DNA of 64,000 nucleotides from Oreocharis arfaki (lineage: Eukaryota > Chordata > Aves > Passeriformes > Paramythiidae), in assembly GCA_013398015.1 (NCBI GenBank), contig VZRR01010939.1, positions 105,171 through 169,170 on the forward strand. The letters are read 5' to 3'. This document shows positions 12,733 to 25,677 of this stretch, in pieces; position 1 is the stretch's first letter; each line of letters begins with the position of its first letter. The notes under the pieces were generated by a model. The model ran no database searches. It was not told the DNA's origin and worked only from the letters and a program-made list of their open reading frames with translations. The position numbers and the translations under genes were made by a program.

Positions 12733-15700
12733 ACTTGCTCTATGATCAGATGCTGAAAAGCTAAACAGAGCAAGGAAGCTAAAGGGAGAATTTTGAGGCC
12801 ATAAGTTTATGTTTTTGTGGGTAGAATAATCTTGGAAAGAGTATGTTTTCCTTCTAAAAATACATTCTTTCCTTTGAGACAGCGTTCTGAAGTAGCTGAA
12901 TTTTAATTCAGTTCGCAGCAGTGTATGAGAGTGGAGGTATTGCAGTGTTGATATTTCAGGAGTGGGTCAGCCCCATGGATTAATGCATTTACGTGCTTCA
13001 GGAACAGTGGAGGTGGGTTACTGCACACCTGAGACCCTCTGTAGGGCATATTGATGTCTGGCTGCAATTTCTGAGCTTTACAGCTTCAGCTAACTAATGT
13101 GATAGCCTCTGTGTTTCCAGGCAGGAAATAACACTCGCCGTCAGCTGTGCTGGATGTGGTGATGGAAGGCATGTTCCTGCCTTCATACCTACAGACATAA
13201 AAGGGCTTACAGAGGAAAGTTTGAGGCTCTCAGCTGGTGCCCATCAGTGGAACGTCAGAGGGCTGTAAGGTGATACAGGACGTTGCACACTGCAGTAATT
13301 TTGGATCTACCACAACTGGCAGGAAATGCGCTACCTGATGTGCCACAGTCAGATCTCCCACACCACAGTGCTCAGCCAGGTCTCTGCCAGAGCACAGGGC
13401 TGGATGTGGCAAATGCAGGGATCCAGGCTGCTGGAGCTCAGCTGCTTTTCTTCCCCATGTGCTTGCTTGTATGAGCCTGGTCAGCTCTCCATATTTTGTG
13501 CTGTGCTAGATGCCAAAGATAAATAGCACATCTGGGCAGAGAGCAACCAGCCCTGCAGTGGAATTAACATTCATGGTCTCCAAGTCCAGCTCAGTGAGAA
13601 TAATAACTTCAAGTTGTGGAATTAAGTTGCTTTGCTACCGTATGAGCTTTAATGTTAATTATCTGTGTGAGTGGACATCTGTGCAGAATTAGCTGAACCC
13701 CCAAATCCTCACTGGACATTACTCTATGGGGAAGTACCGGACCTCAGTCTATGTAGATAGGTGGATTTTTTTTCTTTCTTCCTGTTCATGCAGGAAGAGC
13801 TTGTGGAAGCTGCTCTATTTCAAGTCACTTGGAGCTCAAATATGAGCTGTCAACCTGCAGACCAGTGTAATATTTTAGATAGCTGGATGTTCACTGAGCT
13901 CCAAAAGGCTGAATCGCCTCTTGTTAAAATACCAGTTTTCATTGTTAGCGAAATTTGGTTTTTCTAAAGAAAAATGTCAGGAATACATGTAAGAAACTTG
14001 CTTATCATTTATGTTCTTGTAGTAGCTTAGTTGTAAAGGCAGTTGTATTTGCAGTATACGTGAATAACCTCTTATAAAATATTGTTTATAGAGCCCAGGA
14101 GACAAACCTATGCCACATGCCAATGCAAGAATTTTGTTTTCCATTATCTTGGGAGAAAGGTGTGCAAAGAAAATAATTTGCTGTTTTGAGAGGAAGCTAT
14201 TTACCTTCCAAGAATTACCTATCACAGATTGGTTTGATTACTATCATTAGCCTATCTGCTACTGCAGATTATTTGCTTTGTTTCTTAAAGAGAAAACAAA
14301 ATGTGGTGGTATATCTCAAACACACAGGACATGAAGAGTATGGACTTAAATTAAAAAGACCGCTTTTTTGGGCTGCATTTATAGATAGATGTTAAGAAAG
14401 CAGCCAAGGAGGCACATTCAACAGAGAAATTTTTGTGCTTAATAGTCCTTATTTATTTTCTTTCTTTTTTTTTTTTTTAATTCTTAGACCGAATAAAACA
14501 CAATCCCATTTTTTTCCAGCCATGCTCTGTCTACAGATTGCTCCAGAATTTCTGTGCCTTCAACCTCATCTCTCTCCTTCTTTTTTCTTTTTCTCCATCC
14601 AAACACTTACAAGAGCAAAGAGGATAGTTGCTCGCATGTGATGAAGGCTCGGAAAGAAAAAGACTAAAGTAACATCAAATGGGCTTCTCCTCCCACTCTG
14701 CGTACAGGAAGTCTTAAGGAGACCTCAGGACACCATCAGTACTGCCTCCCAAAACATTCTGTATCCCAAGAACCCCTTCCATTCCTTTGCAACCTCCAAT
14801 AATTTCACTTAAAATAAAACTCCTAGTTTGGTGTTTCTTCTGTGAAATAATTGGTAGTGTTCTCTGGAAGGTGCAAATTGATGAATTCCCTCAGTTCCTC
14901 TTAACGTCTGAAAAAACTGGGATTGAAAGATGATTTCTGGGGCCTATTTAAGGACAGCCTACTTTAATTAACATGCAATGGATTCAGCTCTTGGCATCTG
15001 CTGTTTTACACCATTAAACAAACTGGTATATGCTTGGTGGCACCTTTTTTTGCCAAGGGTACCCTACTGATGTTGTTTCTGTCTGACCTACATAATAAAG
15101 GAGTGTCAGTAAAACGTCAGCACTTGCTTCATTGCTGTATCAATGAACAATCTTTAGCCAATCAGAGGCTTACGGTTTCCTTACATTTCTTGGTTCAGGC
15201 AACAGAGCTGAGGACTAACATATGGAAGAACACTTCCCTGGTCATGGCAGCACCCCTGGCTGTAGCTGTCTTGTGTGTCCTCCCTCAGCTTCACCAGAGA
15301 CCTCTGAGATACCCGTCCAGCTGACAAAAAGGTGAATGTAAAGTTCAATGTGCAAAGATGGGATTTATTTCTGAACTTTGAAGTGCCAACTTGTTTTGCT
15401 GTGATTAACAAGGAAAGAAACCTCTGATGCTCGTGGTAAGAGGATATGTCTGAGAGAGTGAAGGGATGGCACTTTAGCTGCACTTTACTAATGTTTGTAG
15501 CTTTCCTTTGTCCTGTAATGAAAGAAAATAACTGTGTTTAGATCTCATTGAAAGCAGCCAGAAAACCCTTGCCACTATGTCGTATTAGCTTTGATCTGGT
15601 GTACTCGATTACTGGTTTTTTTGTTTATTACAGGCTCTCAATTTTCCTTCTTTGCTCTAAAAATTACACTCAGAATATTGAATCACTTTTCTCCATATCA

Positions 15701-18700
15701 GTGAATCTGCTTATTGACATCCTGTTAGAGGCCTGTGTAAATAGTCTTCAAAAAGGAATAAATGAAAGACACCGGTGAAAAGCAAAGTTTGACCAGAGGG
15801 CAAAGTTCTGTCAGAAACACTTTATCTTTCTTTGTTACTGAGACACGACCAGATGTTTGTTTATAACGAAATGCCTGCATTGGGATTTTTCAAAGCCCAG
15901 ATGAGGAAAACTGTATCTAATTGCTTCTAGGAGTGCAGTCATGTCCTAGCTGCAACCTGGGTTGATGTGTCCTAAAGTACTACACCTGGAGATTCTGGGA
16001 GTGGAATAGAAGTGTCTATGTTTTTGCTGAAAGGAGATAGGGCTGTCAGCCCAGGCACACACTAAACATCTGCTCTGCCTGAGCCCTGTGGTTTAACTAG
16101 ATTAAAGTGCCACATTAAAATGATCATCAGTCAATCAGAACACTTCCTCACTCTGAGGAACACAACATCACACTCAGTGCTGCAGTTTCCAGGGAAGCCA
16201 ATGTGTCATGCTAGGAGAAAAAAATCAGAACAGTGAAATGTTTCACAACTGCGGTTTGTTCGGCCTGTGTGACATCACAGACTAATGTTTAACCTAGGAT
16301 CAAAAAACTTGGAATTTGTTCTCCTAAATGATTTTAAATCTAGCTAATTATTTTGATTATTAATTTTGATTATTTTAATCTTGGCTATTACTTCTAGTTA
16401 GCAAAATGAAAAGTAATTCATGTTCTAGCTTTGGGAGAGTTTCCACTCAATAAAGCTGTATCACAGACCACAATTTTGTGTTGTTTCAGTGGCACAGAGA
16501 TCATTTTCCTTTTATTTAAACCCCTGGATAACTATTTAAGTCTACCAGACTACAGGTCTTATAAATTACAGAAGTAGGAATTGCCAGGAAAGCTCTGTTT
16601 TATTAATAAAAAGAAAGGCAATACTAAAAGATAAAGCAACCCAGACAAATTAAGATAACCCCCTCCACTTGGCTTTTAGCTGTGAGCTAGTTTTCTGTGG
16701 CAAAGGATTATTTCTATAAACAATATACAGTTTGCTAACCGTTACGTAAATATTGCTCTGAAGTACCTTATGTGATGATTTGCAAGGCCTTTTGCTGTAT
16801 AGATTTTGAATTACTTAGAATTAAATGCTTTCTTGCATTTATTAAGGCATTTAGGCAATTTGGTTTTGTTTTCTTAGTGAAGCAGAGAAGGTAGAAACGC
16901 ATATTTTCTTTTGCACAGTTCATGTAACATTATAACTTCTGAAGTCTTTTTAATGTAGGGCAGCCATAAACTGTATTCATCATTGTTGGAGCACAGTGTT
17001 AATGAAAAAAATTCTATAAATTAAGGTACAGCAAGTAGATGTCCCCTTCCAGAAACGCCCACTGCATGTTGAGGAAGCATCTGGTGCAATTTGGATATTT
17101 TTTGTCAATTAATGTAATAGCCAAATGTGCAAAAGATCTTACTTCAAGTATTTCAAAATTTTGCTGATGGAAGTTACAGATATGAATTGAGAGGCTGGAA
17201 TCAAGGGACAGATTCTGGCTTTTTGGAGCCTGAAGTACACTATATAATATGGATCCTGAGAGCTTCCCCTGCCCCCATTCTCATTCCTTCCCTCTCACAC
17301 TCCTGGAACTGCAGTGGGAAGAAGGCTTCCTTCTTGGGAAGCATCAGTGATCCTTTTCCTTTGCAGAGAGGGAATTCCTTGGAAGTGGAACATCTGTGCT
17401 TTGAAGGCTTGGCCTGGCCTGCTGCACGTTTCTCTGAGTAATATTGACCACTCCTTTATTGGGGTGATGCTGAAAGAGTCCTTGCAGTGACAACTCTCAC
17501 TGAGAAGAATGAATGTTCATATTGCAGACCTTAAAAAGACCACTCTATATCGGATAAATGCCCTGTTGTCAACTTAAAAAAAAAAGAAAAGAAATTGGTG
17601 TGCTAGACTCATTTGAAAAATTAAAAAAAGAATTGATAATCCAGTATTATCAGTTGATCTCATGATCAGTGATGGTAAGAACAGCATTTTGGTGTCTGCA
17701 CATTAACCTCTCCTACCTGTAGCCACTCCAAAAAGTCACATTTACAGGCATCAATGTTGATCTGTGTAAGGTTCTGAGGAGGAAAGCTCTGTTCCTTAAG
17801 GGAAGATGATGATTAATGCACTCTAAAGTTACTCCTGAGCTTGCCTTGTGACACATCTGTGCTATGACACCTTGTTCAGTGTTTTACTGACCCTTGAGAA
17901 TTTCAGAAAAGCATGCATTAATTACAGTGTATTATTATCATCTGCATCTCTGATACATAGGCTCTCATAAAATGCCTTAAACAATTTCTTGGTTTTTTTC
18001 CTTTAAGTGTTGCTGCAAATTGCATCATTTGAATGTGAACTTCAGCTGGAAATGGTAACACCTTGTAAAGTACTTTAACATGACAGAAATACTTAACTAA
18101 AATTTGGGGTTGATTTCAGAGATCTTCCCTTTAGGAGACTGCAGTAAATTCAGCCCCCACACTGACACCCTTTTCTCTGCATAAATTTAGTTCATTAACT
18201 CTGTTATAAATTTTAGTTTTTAGGTTAACATTTCTTTATGGTGCAATTTAATTGCTTTAAAAAGAAAAAGTACAATAGTGCTATACATCTACAGAGGCTT
18301 TCGCTAGCCTTTGGAAAGTACATGGATTTACAATTAAGCATCAGGTATGCTCTAGTCTGTCACATATTTGGGTTTGTTATATCCATTAACAGGCAATAAA
18401 ATCTCCAGTATTCAATCTTTCTCACTATTCATATCTTATTTTCATCCCACTCTTTCACCTTTGGCTTTCCTTCACTTTGGCTGGTTTATTTACAACCAGT
18501 AAATAGAAATGATGCCACTCGTGCTTCACAGCTCTGCAGACAGGGAACGGTGGATCACCGTGTCAGGCCATGCCTATTCAGCCTCTGCTGCTTGTGCCAT
18601 TTGTTATAACTGGGCTCTGTCCACCATACCTCTAAACCCCCTCTGAATGAAGTCTCTCCAGTAAGGCCAGGCTCTTAAAATGTATGTGAATACTACAGGT

Positions 18701-20460
18701 TTCTTACAGTTCTCTTTATTCAGCCATTTAAGCACAACTGATCTTCACATCATCTTTCTTTAACCCACTATAATCCAGCACTCACCAGCCTGATGTAATC
18801 CTTCAAGTCCTGGGCAGGACCTAGGATTCTCAAGTGATTCACTGAAATGCCATGTATTTTCAAGCCCCAAATAGAGGCTTTGTTTTGAAACAGCTAAAAC
18901 AATAAAAATAAAAAAAAAGGAAGATGCCAGAACAGAATAGATTCTGTGCACACAGTTCAGAAATGTTTGTGTGGAAGGCATCACTCCTAACTCAGTGTCT
19001 GCTCCATCTCTTCTCCCCAGGTTCCCGCTAACCCTGGATGGAACGACAGACGCAACACAGGGGTGCCTTACAAGAGCAGGGAACATTTATCCTCAAAAGG
19101 CAGGCAAGGGAAAGGACCTCACCTTGTTAATCACTGGTGGTTGGAACATTTGGTGGTTACAGGGAATGGTGGCCTTTGCTACAGCCCATTATGTGATGGG
19201 CAAACTCAGTTTGCTATCAGCTAGAAACTGCTCTCTGGAATGAAACAGTTATTTAACAGTAGCTCCTTTGCCCAGAAAAATTGCAGGTGGCATCCACATC
19301 GATATTGAGGAGAAAAAGCTGAGAGAGAAATACAGGTCTGAAAGTGGTCCTAGGGAAGCATATTCAGAGTTTGCTGGGCAGACCTCAGAAGGAATTACTG
19401 GAGAAAAACCAGGATGCCCATGTGGAGATTTTGGTGAACCTAAGTTATTACGAAGAAAAGGTAGAAAATCCCAAGGCAGGTGAAGCCCAAAACTTGTCAT
19501 TTGTTTTTTTTAGCAATCTTGAGTCCCAGTGATGCCTGATATTTGGAAGGAGGAGTAGGAGCTGCAGAAACTACCATCACCTGGTGAGAGTTTGGAAGTG
19601 TTCATGGTGAGTGCACAGCAGGCGGGAGGGGGAGTGATTAAAGTGGCACTAAACAAGGGCAGTTCCTCAGGGGAGCACTGAACACTAGGCAAGGAGATAA
19701 ATTAATCTGGAAACAGTTTGCTAACTGTTGGCTGGGGGTATAGCCAGGGCAAGGACTGAATACAGAGCCAAGAGCTGCTATTCAGCCAAATATGTGTAGC
19801 TGCATAAAACTTGGTGCAAGTTTGACTCTCCTCTGAGTCTGAAGTTGGTACAAAACTTCTAAATAAAGCAGAACACAGGCTGAGAGATACCACTCTGTGT
19901 TTAATGTTGTTATCTTTATTTGCAGGGCAGTTTTAGAGGAACACTTTCAGTTGAGGTGTAGACAGTGTGGAGATGGGATCAACAGACTGGGCTTTCAGGA
20001 AAGGCTGGAGGCAACAAGAGGTGAAATGTAAACACAAGGGTTTCTTGGCATAAACGAGTAAACAGCTGATGATGACAAAATTTGTAATTGCATTTGGGGG
20101 AAAAAGTATCATTTACTAGACCAAAACGATGTCAACAACATCAAGAGGGTATCCTCACTGGACATACAAAAGACTTACCCTACTGTAGCCTTTGAACTCA
20201 TCTTTCAGGTAACAGGAATGTTCCCTGCAGGGTAAGAGGTGGTCTGAGGACTACCTTTGATGGTGGGTGCATTCCTCATAGACCAAGTAGCCAAACTGTG
20301 GTGTCGCAGTGACAAATTTGGGTTCCGCTGGCCAAAGCAAATGGAGGAATTTGGCTTAACTTGCTAGCATGGGGTGAGGTTTTCTGAGGTCCAGCCTTGC
20401 TTAGAGGACTGCTCCCAAGAGCTGAGCAGGGCTTTTAGGCTTTTCCATGAGCTTGGTTTC
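12733..20460. other. Non-coding stretch, no gene recognised
   Basis: Nearly 8 kb without an exon I can support. Short open frames occur on both strands, all about 110 codons or fewer and without domains. Poly-T near 14466-14480 and A-rich runs near 17575-17630 are simple tracts. 16230-16285 carries a RUNX-like TGCGGTTT and a CRE-like TGACATCA within 50 bp, which might be regulatory but is unproven. I saw no CR1 or LTR sequence. Confidence 0.5.
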
Positions 20461-20740
20461 ACCTGAAGAACTTCTGCTGGCCCCATAGTGCTCCTACACA
20501 GAAACATTTCCCATCACCCACTCCGGTGCCTGCTGGGTGGGAGCTGCAGCCCAATCCATGCAGAGATGAGGCACGTTGGACCACAGCAGAGCAGCTGGAT
20601 TTCCTCCCTCCCTCCTTCCCTCTCTCCTTCCCTCCGTGCAGGGCATGCAGCACAGCCGGCCTCGGTGCCCCTGCGGGGCAACCCCAGCCTTCGGGACTGG
20701 GAATTTCCAGGTTACAGTAAGTTCAATTAGAGTTAAGGTT
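20461..20740. other. GC-richer, stop-poor segment with pyrimidine tract
   Basis: A C/T-only tract (about 20601-20635) ends in GTGCAG, followed by a GC-rich block and then a GTAAGT at 20717-20722. All three plus frames and two minus frames stay open over much of it, so openness alone says little. The acceptor-exon-donor arrangement is discussed as a finding. Confidence 0.4.
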
Positions 20741-22400
20741 TCACCCCAAGCTGTTGGTGAACTGGCAACCACTGCCTTCATGATCTGTTTGTGATTATCC
20801 TACTGAGAGTTCAAATTATGTTTATTTTTGCCAGTTGATATTTGCTGTCCCAGCAGCAGCGCATTGCATTGCCTGCTCTGCATGCAACATTATGGTTGTT
20901 TTTCAAACATGCAAAGTTATTTCTTTGAGGCAAGTTATTTCAAAGAGGTAAATTATTTCTCTCAAGTCTCTAGCTAATAGAGCTCATTTTTAGTGCTACA
21001 TGCACTTACTACAAATCCCTTGGTTTCTGGAGTCCCTGTTTCTGTTCTCAAACCTTAATCTCTACTTAAAAGTATTATTAGAGTTGATTAACTGTAAGGA
21101 AAATAAATATTGCTTTTGCTGACTAAAGCAATGCTCCAACACAGCAGATAGATTACTTTCAATGATGGATTCAAACGCCTTCAGGGACTGCTTGGTCTTT
21201 CTATTTACCATTATCAATGTTGTAATTTTGTTATCGAGACTGGCAGCTTCTTCTCATAGAAAATCTTTATTGCAAGGCTGACTTGCCCAACACCTCCCTA
21301 TTAGTAACAGAAACAAATAAGAGTTGATTGTTCAGCTGCTGTCATTTAAAACGACTAAATCAACCTGCCACAAAAGAATAATTCCCTCTGGTAACTTTAT
21401 CCATTTGCCCTTTGTGGTGAAACTTTGGATACCACCCTGGTTGAACCATGTATTAGTTCCTAGAGAAGCACTTCAAAAATATATCTCTGCACAATGTTGT
21501 AATTGAAAAAAATTGAATAGTCACGCACGGTTCAGCAATCTGAAAAGAATGCAAAGGTTCAGTTCTAATAGCTTTGCACAATTTAGTACCATTTTGCTGT
21601 GCCTTCCAAATGGGTTTGTTCTGCTGCTCTGTGTATATCTGTTACATAACTCGGCAGCACTGTGTATGTACAGGCAGCCTTGTTTTTCAAAAGGATGCGC
21701 CAGTATTTTTATTTTATGTTTTGACCACATTTTTAGAAGACTTACCTAGCCAAATGACCCCCTCTGGGTGTTTGCTCTTCCAGCAAGATGCTGTCTGCTC
21801 ATCCAGAGTCCTACAAAGGATGCAGTAACCTGTCAGGTGACTTAGAACTTGATTTTAAGCTTATCCATTAAAGCTGTCTTTCTTTTATCATATCTTGGGA
21901 TCAAGTCTCTACATTCTCTTTGGATTGGGGAAGCTTTAAAAGATACTGTGAAATACGTACTTTTTAAAATTCAGGGTTTAGCATTCACTGAGATTGACTT
22001 TTATTTATTTTGCATACAATTCTTCTATATGTTTCTAGATATTAAAGCCTGTATACTGCCTATCTGTGAAGAGCTGCTCTTCTGAAATCTAAGGAAGAAT
22101 GACTGAACAGTCATTGGACTGGAACGTCAGTTTAACTTAAAATTGCTCTTTTATTTTAAACAATTGACATAATTTTATTGTCACATTTTGCTCTTAGTGC
22201 ATTCCTCACATAAACCCTACATATAATATGACCATATCTAAGACTAATTAAAAAAAAAGTTTATTTAAAAGAATTGCTAGTATTATTGATATTGATAAAT
22301 ACCCCAGAGACTAAATCACCTTGCTTCTTTTCAAGGTAAATAAATTATCATACTGCTAACAGGGATGGTAATAAGGGTTAGTTAAAATGTAATTCAGAAT
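20741..22400. other. AT-rich non-coding stretch
   Basis: No gene recognised. Several overlapping open frames between 21324 and 22085 are under 90 codons and have no recognisable motifs. Confidence 0.5.
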
Positions 22401-22456
22401 CTGTCTATCTGTCTATCTATCTATCTATCTATCTATCTACCTACCTACCTGTATCT
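22401..22456. repeat. (CTAT)n / (CTAC)n microsatellite
   Basis: About a dozen tetranucleotide units: CTGT/CTAT mixed at the left, a pure CTAT core, then CTAC at the right. The pure core is likely length-polymorphic. Confidence 0.95.
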
Positions 22457-24195
22457 CAAGGTTTTTCTTCCAACTAACTAGAGGAATGTTCTGGTTGGTG
22501 GGTTTTGCATCTGGTTATTTTAAGGTTTCTGTGCTGTTTATACAACAATATGGATGAAAACAGAGTCATACTGGGATTTAAAGCAGCACCAAAAGGGTCA
22601 AATTGTTAAAAAGCTTAGGAAAAACACTTGCAATATTTTTCAAGGTCTGCATAGACTTGTGTGTGGAAAAGGCTTGAATATAAATACAATCACACATTTC
22701 ATGTGTGCCAAAATGTGTGCTAGTAGTTACAGTGCTTTTGGGAGACTTACTGGAAACACAGTCCCAGATGAGGGAAGTGTATGGGAATAACTATATTGTC
22801 AGACTATCACGATGTGAATGGTTCAATGGAACGGAATGAACAGCAGAGAGAAGCAATTTTCTATTAAAAAGTAAATTTAAAATGAAATTAATCTTCTCCA
22901 TCCTTGGTGGGAGAATGAAAGACAAAGGGAGAGCAGAGAAAAGAGAAGATAAAGAGAAATAAATTAAGGTGAATGGAAGTAAAAACAATTAATGGTTGAT
23001 AGGAAGCAGAGATTGAAACTGCTTTTAGATTTCACTTAGTGGTATTGCACAGCGTTCTTCGTTCTAGGGCAAGCAGGCTTTAGAAAGTCTGCACGAGATA
23101 TGAGGAGTTTGTAGATGTTGGAGTCTTTTGTATGTATGTCAGTCTCCAGGTAGCTGCAGATGTATATTTTTGAATCATCCTAATTTTCAGCATATTTGTA
23201 TCCCAATGAAATTGTCTTTTTATTCAAGAATTAGAGTCTTATAAAAACTGATTTCTAATTACCTATCACTATATTGATTATAGGATACAATACTGTTGTT
23301 AAGACAGGTATTTCTTGAAATTGGGATAGCCAGTAGTTATTTTCTCTCCCTCGCCTGTTTTGATTAGTCCTGCAAACAGTTTGGGACTGATTACTCAAAT
23401 CCTGGCTCAGATGGTCAGATCCCAGCTGCTTTCTGTGGAAGTATACAGTCCACTGAAGGTCGTTATTTTACTGCAGCTGAAAAGAGCTCTGAATTTGGAA
23501 TCAATAATAGGATATAGAACGAAAGAGTTAACTTCTACAGTTTCACTGCTATTCTTCTGTTGCAGGAACATTATTAACAAAGGCTTGATTGTTGTTTTGG
23601 CTTCAAGTATTAAGTACAAAAGAACTTTATGAAGGTCCCAGACACAGACTGGCATTTAGACTGACTGTCCTTTTCCAAAGCAGCTTTTCTATTAAATAAG
23701 TACATTATTAAAACATGGTAGCTTTAATTAAATCTCTATAACCTTCCATCAGGAAAATGGCATTAGTTTGCTACCCAGGAAAATATGGTAAGTCCGAACA
23801 GTATCCCTGTTATTAGTACTTGATTGTCTGTTGGAGTGTTTGATCATAGGCATGGAGATTTGGATGTTGTTGTACAGTAAGGCTGGCCCAGTGTACTCAG
23901 GAGTGTGTTTCTGATGGGGTTTATAACAATTCCAACTCTTTCTAGCTACTCAACCTGAAATCCTAAAGGCTGCACAAAATACTGCTCTTATACTGGTCTA
24001 GCTCCTCCTTGAGTGGCTTTATCACTGCAGAAATTCTTGAACTAGCTTGATTTACTAGCACATGAGAAAACGAGTATGTGCGTAAGATGTATTTACCATA
24101 CACGTTTCCCCCTAAAGGCTGTAGTGCTGGTAACTGTAGATATAAGCAAAAATAAAATTACCATTTTTGCAACTAAGTTTTGTTTGGATTATACT
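22457..24195. other. Non-coding stretch, no gene recognised
   Basis: AT-rich, with purine-rich runs near 22910-22960. No exon, RNA gene or mobile element is recognised. Confidence 0.5.
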
Positions 24196-24253
24196 AAATC
24201 ACACCTTTAAATGCTGGTTCAATTAAAATCACACCTTTAAATGTTGGTTCAGA
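24196..24253. repeat. 30-bp tandem duplication
   Basis: AAATCACACCTTTAAATG occurs at 24196 and again at 24226, each followed by a TGGTTCA-type tail. The copies differ by one base (GCTGG versus GTTGG) over the part that can be compared. Confidence 0.9.
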
Positions 24254-24603
24254 TGCTGAGATCAGGAGCATTTCTAAGGGATTAAATCAATCTCTAGATA
24301 AATGCACTAGAGATAAAGAACTGGCATATAGCAGCCACTGATGTGGTTGTATAATGAGGAGATTTAAATGTTTCTGTCCAACTCATCTCTAAGATTTATA
24401 CTCAGCTTTTGTCTCCTCACCACTTTTGGGTAAATGGCAGTCCCATCAGACTGAGATGGGGCATGGTGCACAGGAGATGTGTGCGCATAATGTCTGAGCA
24501 CACACTGCTGCTCAGGTGTCTGGGTCATCAGGCAATTCTTCCTACTAGGGAAAGGCAACAAAACAAAAGATCATGGAGCTGTTTGTGCTAGAAGTCCACT
24601 TTT

Positions 24604-24608
24604 CCCTG
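24604..24608. repeat. Left target-site duplication of solo LTR (CCCTG)
   Basis: CCCTG immediately precedes the LTR start TGTATTGG and is repeated exactly after the LTR end at 25673-25677. Confidence 0.85.
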
Positions 24609-25672
24609 TGTATTGGTTTTGCATGGCCTGGTTTTTGGTAGCAGGGGGTCCACTGAGATGGCTCTTGTGCGAAGCTCCTGGAAACTTCCACCATGTCCAG
24701 CAGAGCCAATTTCTGACAGCTCTGAGGATGGACACGCTACCTGCCAAAGCTGGGTGAATGAGAAAGGTTGGTAACGCCTCAGTGATGGCATATCTAAGAA
24801 GAAAATCAGAACAAAGTCACAAGATTTTTGCTTTGAGCCAGAGAAGAGGAGGAGGTGAGAATATGTGAGGGAAAACAATGTGGCAACACCAAAGTCAGTG
24901 AAGAAGGAGGGGGAGGAGGTGCTCCAGGTGCTGGAGACAAGGTTCCTCTACAGGCCTTGGGGAAGAAACAGGTTGTCCCCCTGAAGCCCATGGGGATCCA
25001 TGGGGGATGCAGAGATCCACCCACAGCCTGTGGGGGAGGTGCCCGTGCTGGAGCAGGTGGATGCCTGGAGGAGGCTGTGATCCGGTAGGAGATCTGGTGG
25101 AGAGAGACAGCCCTGCTTCCAGGCTGGAGCAGCCTGTCCTTGGAGGGCTGCACCCCGTGGAAAGAAAGACCCACGGCACAGCAGTTTTGGGAGGGCTGTG
25201 TGCCCGTGGGAGGGGCTCAGGCTGCAGCAGGTGCGGTTTGGCTGCTGCTCATGAGAGTGGACCCACGCCAGGAAGTTCACGGAGAACTGTCTCCCACGGG
25301 AGGGACCCCACGGCCTCACAGGGGAAGGCTCCTCTCTTGGAGCAGTGGAAGAGAATCTTGGTGATGAACTGACCAAACCCCCATGCCCTGTCTCCCTGCG
25401 CCGTCGGTGGGAACGAGGGGGGAAAAGGTGTGTTAAGGGCTTATTTTATTTCTCGTTATCCTCCTCTGATTCTGTTAGCAATAGATTCACTTTCTAACTT
25501 TAAGTTAAGCCTGTTTTGCCCTCGAAGTGCTTTCTCCTGATCCTTGTCTCAACTAATGAAGCCTTTGTTAATCTTTTTTTTTCCCCTCTCTCCTCTGCCC
25601 AACTGTGGCAGGGGAGGGTGAACGAGTGACTCTCACGGGCACTTGGTGCGAGGCCAGTGTCAAACCACAACA
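24609..25672 (+). mobile_element. Solo LTR of an avian endogenous retrovirus
   Basis: The 1,064-bp element starts TGTATTGG and ends CCACAACA, so it has TG...CA termini with a TGT/ACA inverted end. It is flanked by identical 5-bp direct repeats, CCCTG. A 5-bp duplication fits ERVL-class integration best, though other classes can produce five. The body resembles a large avian LTR family I recall, opening with a TTGGTTTTGCATGGC-type sequence; the exact Repbase name is not claimed. A TATA-like ATATCTAAGAAG lies near 24790 and a decayed polyadenylation signal (AATAGA) near 25480, which sets the plus orientation. No internal retroviral sequence adjoins it, so it probably arose by LTR-LTR recombination. 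The GC-rich open frames inside it on both strands are a by-product of composition. Confidence 0.88.
24900..25350. repeat. Degenerate GC-rich tandem units inside the solo LTR
   Basis: Within the LTR, phrases of the form CCCGTGG...GACCCACG...GAGCAG recur with variation (for example near 25150, 25200, 25260 and 25295). This suggests an eroded tandem array of roughly 40-60-bp units. Confidence 0.6.
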
Positions 25673-25677
25673 CCCTG
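25673..25677. repeat. Right target-site duplication of solo LTR (CCCTG)
   Basis: Exact copy of 24604-24608, directly after the terminal CA of the LTR. Confidence 0.85.

Noticed and set aside
24806..25376. Dense Pro/Gly-rich open frames on both strands
   Set aside because: They lie inside the solo LTR and reflect its GC-rich tandem units. No start context, splice pattern or domain supports a gene.
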